Assembly (NCBI GenBank): GCA_943704525.1
Contig: CALSCQ010001397.1
Location: 1 to 11,125 of the forward strand
DNA: 11,125 bases
Origin: Pigoraptor vietnamica
Lineage: Eukaryota > Opisthokonta > Filasterea
Direction: 5' to 3'
Shown here: piece after piece, positions 1-11,125 of the stretch
How the letters are laid out: each line of letters opens with the position of its first letter
Numbering within the stretch: the stretch's first letter is position 1
Notes under the pieces: model-generated
The model's input: the letters and a program-made list of their open reading frames with translations, nothing else
Told to the model about the DNA's origin: nothing
Databases searched by the model: none
Translations under genes and position numbers: made by a program

Positions 1-110
<110 letters not shown>

Positions 111-273
111 CGAGGTCGCGTGGAAAGAGAGTCGCCGTGTGTGTGTCAAGTACTGTCACCCCTCCACACATAGCGCGCACGCGTCCCGTGGCACTCTGCT
201 TCGCCTTGTCCTTTAACTCGTCTGAATTCGCACGCGCGCTGACCCACGCGCACGGCTCGCCATCGATTCCCAG

Positions 274-2179
274 TCCCTCGTCACCCCAACATTATCGCCC
301 TCTTTGGCGTGTGCACGCAGTCGGAGCCCAACTCGAGTGAGTGCGACCCGCCGTTGGCTGTTGCGCTTGCACGGATGTTTCTCAGCCGGCGGGCCACTGC
401 ATCGCGTCCCATTGTATTGTCCGTCCGCACCGGTGCCTACCAATCGGCTGACCGTGGCTAGGGCTGACGGTGTTGTCAATCGGCTGACGTGGATCCCTCT
501 CCGGCAGTCGTGCTCGAGTACGCAGCCCACGGCGACCTCCGCCACTTTGTCACGGACAACGCGGACGCCCTGGAGCCCTTCGACCTCGTCGCAATGGCGT
601 TTGACATTGCGCGCGGAATGGAGGTCCTTGCGAAAGCCCAGATTGTGCACAGGTGCGTTGCGCGGTTGACGTCACACGGGTGTGCTCCACCATCCAGTTG
701 GTCTCGACTGCGTAATTGAACTGCGTCGTTGCGTTGGGATGCCCCTATCACCGGCGACATATCAGTCTCAGTTCGCCCGCCACTCTTACGCCCCGCAGAG
801 ACCTCGCCGCGCGCAACTGCATGGTGGCCTCCCCGCGACCGCCCTTGTCACGCCTCGACATTGCGATTGGGAACCGCCTGTCGCCCAAGGGAAAGGTCAT
901 TGTGAAGGTCGCCGACTTTGGGCTCTCGAGGGACACGGGCGCCAGCGGGGTGGGTGTCCGGACGCCGGCACCCGCACCTGGGTGGATATGGCGAGAGACC
1001 TACACGTGGTGCACTGTGGCACGCATGCACGCACGAGTGACCAGCGTCAAACCAAGGAAAATGTTGGTGCGGCACCTGACTTCTTGCTCTCTCTTGCTCA
1101 GGATTATTACGTCTCGCGGACCCGCACAAAGCTACCCGTCAAGTGGATGTGGGTGCTCTGTCAATGGCTCTGCAGACGCATGCGCGTTACCACGGCAACC
1201 CGTTGGAACACTGACCGCCTGTCAATGGCGCTGCAGACGCATGTGCGTCACCACGGCACCCGTTGGAACACTGACCGCCTGTCTTAATGTCGAATCGCAG
1301 GGCGCCCGAGTCGCTCGAACGGCGCCTCTTCACCCATGTGAGCGTTGCGTTTGTAACAACGGGCGGCATGCGCTTTCTGTGCGTCCCTCTCTTCGCGATC
1401 GCCTGTCTCATGACGTGTCTTACCATCGTGTTTCGCAGGCGTCGGACTGCTGGTCATATGGCGTCGTCATGTGGGAGATTTTCTCGAAGGGCACAAAACC
1501 GTTCGCGGGACTCGCGAATTCGGAGGTCCTCGCTTACGGTGCGTCGCATTCGCCTGCCTGTGAATTGATCCATCTCACTGCCTATTGTCCGCGCACTGTG
1601 GGCGAAAGCTGAAAGTGCGCAGTGGTTGGCCGGCAATCGTATTGATATCTGGCCTCGGCTCATAATGCGTTCTTTTCCTTATTTGCCTCCGCAGTGAACT
1701 CCGGCAAGCGCCTCGAGCAGCCCGAGGGCTGTCCCAAGCACGTGTATGCAATCGCCGAGTCGTGTTGGCGGAAACACGCCGAGACGCGCCCCTCGTTCTC
1801 CGACATTGCGTCGCAGCTGCGCAAGTACATCGCCGCGCAGTGCAGAGTGTCCGCGGACGACATGGACACGGACGACGAGGCGCTCGGCGCCGAGAACGGA
1901 GGCGTTGTTCCGCAGCGCCGCGCCGGCGCAGGCAGAGACGCCATTCCATCGGTGCGATCCGACGGCTCGACTGAAGACCTCATTGCGAAGGGAGGAAAGG
2001 GCCGATCGGCGGCGGTGTCGGTGATATCGAACGTCGCTTTCGTGGGATCTGAGGAGGAGCCGAAGGGCAAAGGCGCGCCCGGCGAGTACGCGGAAGTGGC
2101 GCCAGAGAAGCCCTACGCGGAAGTTGCGCCAGAGTACTTTTACTATGGGACGGATGAGCCCGGGGAGATGGACGCGTAG
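274..2179 (+). CDS. protein tyrosine kinase, C-terminal part (5' end outside window)
   Basis: Seven exons fit in frame: 274-336, 508-652, 799-949, 1102-1148, 1301-1337, 1439-1538 and 1695-2179 (TAG). Joined, they give a protein tyrosine kinase domain from beta-4 onward: RHPNIIALFGVCTQSEP, then VLEYAAHGDLRHF (hinge), VHRDLAARN (catalytic loop, split across the 652/799 junction), VADFGLSRD, an activation loop with a DYY pair, LPVKWMAPESL, DCWSYGVVMWEIFSKG and the SCWRKHAETRPSF closing helix. HRDLAARN and PVKWMAPE are diagnostic of true tyrosine kinases of the receptor/Abl-like type; all catalytic residues visible here are intact. The P-loop and the VAIK lysine would be encoded left of the window, so receptor versus cytoplasmic form cannot be decided. 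About 22 extra residues sit between the catalytic loop and DFG. After the kinase comes a tail of about 100 residues, acidic and Ser/Gly-rich, ending in tyrosine motifs (YAEVAPE twice, then YFYYG). It converges with the PKC gene. Confidence 0.93.
1160..1280 (+). repeat. 60-bp tandem duplication inside tyrosine kinase intron 1149-1300
   Basis: Two adjacent copies, 1160-1220 and 1221-1280, differ by three substitutions and one missing A. Each ends in AACACTGACCGCCT, which contains CTGAC, a good match to the branch-point consensus. The second copy's CTGAC lies about 30 nt from the acceptor AG at 1299-1300, so the duplication seems to have doubled the branch-point region. Confidence 0.9.
2087..2134 (+). 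repeat. duplicated YAEVAPE codons in the tyrosine kinase tail
   Basis: Two 21-nt copies (2087-2107 and 2114-2134), 27 nt apart from start to start, differ at one wobble base. Both encode Tyr-Ala-Glu-Val-Ala-Pro-Glu, and a further Tyr-Phe-Tyr-Tyr follows directly. A tyrosine with Val at +3, repeated in an acidic tail beyond the kinase domain, resembles autophosphorylation/SH2-docking tails of tyrosine kinases; that function is inferred. Confidence 0.85.
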
Positions 2180-2446
2180 AAATGTCGGTTAAATTGTGGA
2201 GGCTGATGATGGGCGCGCGGTGGACTTTTCTCTTATGTATGGTAATAATATGGTGTGCTCGCAGTGGCTTCATGAGTCTGGCGCCTCGCGCGTCAGAGCA
2301 CACGTGTACCTCTCGAAAGCTAGCGACTCTCTCGGGTCATTTGACTACGCAGAATATTGACTACGCGAACGACATACAGGGGCTGTGCAGAGCAACGTTT
2401 CCAGACGTTTAATACGGGTCCGCAGGCAGTTAGAGCCGAGCATTCA
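2180..2446. other. convergent intergenic region (two 3' UTRs)
   Basis: 267 nt separate the tyrosine kinase stop (TAG, + strand) from the PKC stop (TGA read on the - strand). It is less GC-rich than the flanking exons and holds AT-rich patches such as the TATGTATGGTAATAATATGG stretch near 2236-2255, a plausible 3'-end signal, but no canonical AATAAA. A direct repeat TTGACTACGC occurs at 2341-2350 and 2357-2366. No gene is seen. Confidence 0.6.
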
Positions 2447-7593
<5,147 letters not shown>

Positions 7594-8261
7594 TGCGACG
7601 CACGCGCAACCGACGACGCCTCCGCTTCAACGCTGAAGTGAAACAAGTCTGTTCGTCCACACGCCACGCCGGCGGGGAGGCGAAGGGGCCGTGCGCGCGT
7701 CACTGGGCCGCTCGCATGTGTGTCGCAGTTTGAAACGGTGGTCGAAACTCGCGAGCAGTAGAAAAGGGCCGTGAACGACCGATCGCACAGTGCATGCACA
7801 GTGCGACCGCAAGCGCGTTCCCTTCTAGTGCGTGTGTGCGAGTGTGTGTGTGTGCGTGAATGTGTGCGAGTGTGTGCGAGTGCGTGTGTGCGAGTGCGGT
7901 GTGTGCGTGTCTCTGTGCGTACGTGTGGCTGTTTTCTCGGTGTATGTTTTGCCGTTTCGACCCGTGAGTACCCCTGGTTTCGACGGAATGCCCGCCGAGC
8001 CGCCGTTTTCCTTTTCAGGACAAACGATCACGTGATCACTGTTTCAAAATTTGTTAGCGAAATCTCGCAATTATTGCGGGATCACGTGCCACTTCCCCGC
8101 AAGAGCAACTGGAGCGCAACCCTTTTCGTCCCATCACGCGCAGGTTGCCAGCTCTGACACTCTCGCTGCGCTTCTATTTTCCTGCTTCTCTCAGAGGGAA
8201 GCAAAGATCTCGGATCTGTAGGGGCCCAGGGACTGTGTCTCACAGACAATAGCGTATATTC
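7594..8261. promoter_or_regulatory. divergent intergenic region, likely bidirectional promoter
   Basis: 668 nt separate the PKC start codon (- strand, 7593) from the LicD-like start codon (+ strand, 8262), so both promoters should lie here. It holds a GT/CG-rich degenerate tract (about 7828-7927, units like GTGTGCGA), then a less GC-rich patch. In that patch are a perfect 12-bp palindrome GATCACGTGATC (8026-8037) with a CACGTG core, an inverted repeat CGCAAT-T-ATTGCG (8066-8078), and a second GATCACGTG half-copy (8080-8088). I see no convincing TATA box and no coding signal. Regulatory function is inferred from position and symmetry only. Confidence 0.6.
7828..7927 (+). repeat. degenerate GTGTGCGA-type tandem repeat
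   Basis: About 100 nt of GTGTGCGAG, GTGTGTG and GTGCGTG units between the two divergent genes. The reading frames across it consist of Cys-Val or His-Thr runs and are not genes. It is the only GT-rich repeat in the window that clearly lies outside a gene. Confidence 0.85.
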
Positions 8262-9470
8262 ATGCGCGGTCGAATGGCGCCAAAGTCGTCGCAGCCCGCG
8301 CACGGGCGGTGGCGCGGCTGGCGCTACATTGCGATCGGCCTCCTCTGTCTTGCCCTTTTCTTCTATAACTGGTGGGTGGGCGTCTTCATGACCTTCTTTG
8401 GTGTCACTGTCGCTTGTAATGAACGTGTGCTGACGCGGTGGTCCGTCACCATGCACGTGACAGGGTCCTCGGCGTGATGTGGGCGTTTGTTTCGGACTGC
8501 TCCATCGACAGATCGTACCAGGTAAGGGCAGACTGTTGTGAAATTCTCACCCAACGCGCATATGTGCCCACACGCACTTGCGCGCACGCGCACATCGTCG
8601 TTCAACCCCTCTGTGCGACACCAGGGCGAAGTGGTGGCGCTCACTGCCGCGACAGCAAAGACGCTTGAGGAAGCGAAGATCGACTACTGGCTTGATCTCG
8701 GGACGCTTCTCGGGGCGCAGCGCAACGGGCGCATGATTGGCCACGACTCGGACTCTGACATCGGCATTCACCAGAGGGATGCCGAGAAGGTCACAAAACG
8801 TACGTTGTCTGTGTGTTTCATGCGCGTCATTTGCACATTGTCGCGAATGTGTGTGTGCGCTGTTCATTGAGCTGTTCTGGGGTGTGGGGCCACGTGTGCG
8901 TACTTCGCGTGTACGTGTTACACTTGCGCAAACCGCAAGTGTGTGCATGCAGAGGTGCATCCCTGCGCAACCCAGGCTCACCTGCGCGCGCCTGTTCTCC
9001 GTCACCCAGTCTTCGAGAACCACCCCGACGTCGTTATTGTGCGGCAGAAATTGGAGGGGATTGAAATTCTGCGCGTGTACAGCCGACACAATGGCGATCG
9101 CACGACCAAGTGAGTGGGGCCATTGAAAGTGCCTGTGCGTCTCAATACGCGTGTGTTGGCGGTTGCGTCTGTCGGCATGGCTGCGCTCTGATGTGCGCGT
9201 CTGCGCGTGTGCGTGCATGCCTGTGTATCCATGCGTGCTATGTGCATACGCGCGTGCGGTTAACTGTGAAACAACGCTAATTGTCTCCCTCGCGACAGAT
9301 ACGCCCACGTCGACCTCTACGAGTACATTCCGAAGGGACCTGGCAAAATATACCACATTATCGAGCAGACGGAGCTGGTGAGGGGCCGTCGAGCGATGCA
9401 CGTGTCCTGCTTGCCGTACACGATCATGTGTGTGTGTGTGTGTGTGTGTGTGTGAGTGAGTGTGAGTGTG

Positions 9471-9504
<34 letters not shown>

Positions 9505-9507
9505 CCT

Positions 9508-9546
<39 letters not shown>

Positions 9547-10112
9547 AGTGTGTGTGTGAGTGTGTGTGTGAGTGTGTGTGTTTGTGTGTGCGTGTTCTGT
9601 GAATTGCACTGATACTTCCCTCTGCGCCAGCCTGAGGAATGGATTGACAGTGGCTCTGGGCGAATACAGTTCGAAGGGCGCGAGTACCACGCACCAAAGG
9701 AGATATTGAAGTGTGGGTTCTAGTTTGCGTTGCCGCTGCCCAGTGCCCCTGGCGCCATTGCTCCCCAATCGATTGTGCGTCCCACAAAGGGCACCCAACG
9801 CCACTGATTGCACTCCTTCGCACGCTTTCGCTCGCCGTCTATATCGTATCCGTGTGTGTCACGCTCTTAATCGAACTTCTCTCACTTCTTTATCCGTGTG
9901 CCACACTCTCAATCGAACTCTTGTCACTTCTTTTCCCGTTACGACTCCGTCTCTTCACCTCAGACTATCGCTCACTCGTTCGTTCGTTTCCCTCTGTCAC
10001 GTGCGCAGTGCTGCACTTCAAGTACGGCGACAACTGCCTCGACGTCGTGAAAATGCGCTGGCAGGACTGCAAGAACGCCGTCACCATCAAATTGTTCGGC
10101 TACAAAGTATGA
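8262..10112 (+). CDS. LicD/fukutin-related (FKRP-like) family membrane protein, 7 exons
   Basis: Exons 8262-8371, 8464-8521, 8625-8799, 8953-9109, 9299-9377, 9631-9712 and 10009-10112 join in phase to 254 aa. Residues about 22-44 (WRYIAIGLLCLALFFYNWVL region) form one hydrophobic segment after a basic N-terminus, as in a type II signal anchor of ER/Golgi enzymes. The catalytic-type core is YWLDLGTLLGAQRNG (about 77-91) followed by GHDSDSDIGI (D97, D99, D101), the LicD/fukutin nucleotidyltransferase-fold signature with its metal-binding acidic cluster. HVDLYEY (170-176), FEGREYHAPKEILK and LLHFKYGDN match the later family blocks. Known members transfer phospho-alcohols from CDP carriers (LicD phosphocholine, fukutin/FKRP ribitol-phosphate); substrate here is unknown. 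It is short beside FKRP. The first ATG (8262) was chosen, but the next, at 8274, would work too. The third acceptor (8951-8952) is the least certain junction. Confidence 0.88.
9427..9596 (+). repeat. compound (TG)n / GTGA microsatellite in LicD-like intron 5
   Basis: About 170 nt of TG dinucleotides interrupted by GAGTGTGA-type units, inside the intron 9378-9630. It makes up most of the intron and reads UG on the transcribed strand. Confidence 0.95.
9849..9934 (+). repeat. about 43-bp tandem duplication in LicD-like intron 6
   Basis: Two imperfect copies, about 9849-9892 and 9893-9934, share TCCGTGTG, a CACTCT/CACGCTCT segment, AATCGAACT and TCACTTCTTT. They are pyrimidine-rich and lie in the intron 9713-10008 upstream of its acceptor. 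Confidence 0.8.
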
Positions 10113-10403
10113 CACAATATACAGCCGTGTTGTCGTCCGTGTGGCGCTCGCTTCTCTTGCTTGGTGAATCGATGTGCGCTGTGGGCCTTCTCGTGTCGCC
10201 GAACGACGCGATCGTGTTGAAGGACGTGCGACCGCAAGGTGGTCTAATTGGATCGACACTTGCGCGCGCCGCATGCGGAATAGTTCAATGGGAAGTTTCA
10301 CTCTCCGAAAAAGCCCGCTGAAATGCCGAACAGTCCATAGAGATACTTTTGGCGAGAGTGCCTTTTGTTTTACGAGCCAGCACTGCGACCAACACATGGC
10401 AAC
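10113..10403. other. convergent intergenic region (two 3' UTRs)
   Basis: 291 nt between the LicD-like stop (TGA, 10110-10112) and the RFC1 stop (TGA on the - strand, 10404-10406). It should hold both 3' ends. I see no AATAAA on either strand, no repeat and no credible gene. Confidence 0.55.
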
Positions 10404-11125
10404 TCATCGTCCACGCCCACGGCCCCTCGCGCCCTTCGCAGCGCCGGCACCCGCAGCACTCGCACCGCCCTTCGCACCACCCGCAGCACTCGCGGCGCCC
10501 TTCCCCTTCGCGCCACCCGCGCCGCGCCCCTTGCCGCCCGCCTTCACATTCCTGTCGTTCTTGACGTCGTCGTCGCCTTCGTTGTCGTCGACGTCTTCCG
10601 TCACCGCCGATGCCGCCACGACCGCGCTCTCGTCCTCGTTGCCGAGCAGTCCGAGGTCGCCGCCGCCCGCAGCCGCGCCCTTGCGCCCCTTGGCCACTCC
10701 CGCGCCCATCGAGTAGGGCTCGAGGTGCGTGCGGTTGTTGTACTCGCGGGTGAACGCGGCCTTGACCGTCGATTGGATGGCCTTCGACGGGTCTTCCATG
10801 CCCTGCGAAGCGAGAAGAGACATGTCGGATCAGCATCGATGTCTCGCGCACAGCACACACGAACATCAAAGAGGGGTCAAGAGGGGTTAGGGGTGGGGAT
10901 CAGCATCGATATCTCGCGCGCACAGCACGCACGCTTATCAGTGGGAGAGAAGAAGAGGGGTAAGGGGGGAAGGCGCGCACCTCCAGCTGCGTTGCCTCGA
11001 GCACTGCGTCCCAGTCTTCCCGCATGAGATGGTAGTCGTCCATTGTGCGAATGACGCCATCGACGGCATCCTTGCCGCCGTGGATCAGAGGCGCAGTGAG
11101 AAGCGTCCTGGGTTCCCGGCGGGGG
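10404..11125 (-). CDS. RFC1: replication factor C large subunit, C-terminal part (5' end outside window)
   Basis: Two exons are visible: 11125-10981 (open at the window edge) and 10802-10404, separated by the intron 10980-10803 (phase 0, donor GTGCGC). They read LLTAPLIHGGKDAVDGV, RTMDDYHLMREDWDAVLE, then across the splice to VKAAFTREYNNRTHLEPYS. This matches the end of the RFC1 C-terminal domain of the eukaryotic clamp loader, where KAAFTRxYN...HLxPYS is characteristic. RFC1 is the large subunit of the pentameric ATPase that loads PCNA in the nucleus; the AAA+ and BRCT regions would lie right of the window. After the conserved block come about 90 low-complexity residues: an acidic patch (DDNEGDDD), then Gly/Ala/Lys repeats ending in GARGRGRGR. 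A charged tail after this block is also known in animal RFC1. A further acceptor may lie at about 11107-11108 (CCCAG on the - strand), so the first few residues at the edge are uncertain. Confidence 0.9.
10827..10932 (-). repeat. 70-bp-spaced duplication inside the RFC1 intron
   Basis: GGATCAGCATCGAT followed by a CTCGCGC...CAGCAC segment occurs at 10827-10860 and again at 10897-10932, 70 nt apart, with AGAGGGGT-rich sequence after each copy. On the transcribed strand each copy carries GCTGATCC, whose CTGAT is branch-point-like, next to pyrimidine runs. Confidence 0.8.

Noticed and set aside
9317-9823. His-Thr-rich - strand frames
   Set aside because: They are translations of the compound TG microsatellite inside a LicD-like intron.
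10365-11027. 220-aa + strand frame opposite RFC1
   Set aside because: It is an antisense shadow of the GC-rich RFC1 tail; the - strand carries the conserved KAAFTRxYN...HLxPYS block.

Overview
This is intron-rich, GC-rich eukaryotic nuclear DNA. Four protein-coding genes can be read by splicing exons at recognisable junctions, and all four are interrupted by small introns (82-296 nt). I count 27 introns. Every donor has G at +5 and 24 of 27 have G at +3 (GTGNGT-like); 26 are GT-AG and one looks GC-AG. Introns carry UG-rich microsatellites and short internal duplications. There is no sign of a bacterial operon, CRISPR array, integrase or transposase.

Layout: (1) 1-2179, + strand: the 3' part of a canonical protein tyrosine kinase with the signatures HRDLAARN, DFGLSRD and PVKWMAPESL and a tyrosine-motif tail; the N-lobe lies left of the window behind a (TG)n tract. 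(2) 2447-7593, - strand: a complete 15-exon protein kinase C of about 934 aa with the order HR1-HR1-C2-C1-C1-kinase-AGC tail, the architecture known from fungal Pkc1. (3) 7594-8261: a divergent intergenic/promoter interval with a GT-rich tract and short palindromes. (4) 8262-10112, + strand: a complete 7-exon gene for a 254-aa single-pass membrane protein of the LicD/fukutin-related family. (5) 10404-11125, - strand: the last two visible exons of RFC1, the large subunit of the replication-factor-C clamp loader. The tyrosine kinase and PKC genes converge, PKC and the LicD-like gene diverge, and the LicD-like gene and RFC1 converge.

Organism (inference): a true HRDLAARN-type tyrosine kinase points to Holozoa, and the fungal-style PKC layout and compact genes suggest a unicellular holozoan (choanoflagellate, filasterean or corallochytrean/ichthyosporean grade) rather than an animal. 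I cannot name the species. The four genes do not form a pathway: two are signalling kinases, one is a secretory-pathway transferase-like protein and one is a DNA replication factor. I found no dedicated novel multi-gene system. The more interesting points are the PKC architecture, a probable GC-AG intron, duplicated segments inside introns and the duplicated phosphotyrosine-like motif in the kinase tail.
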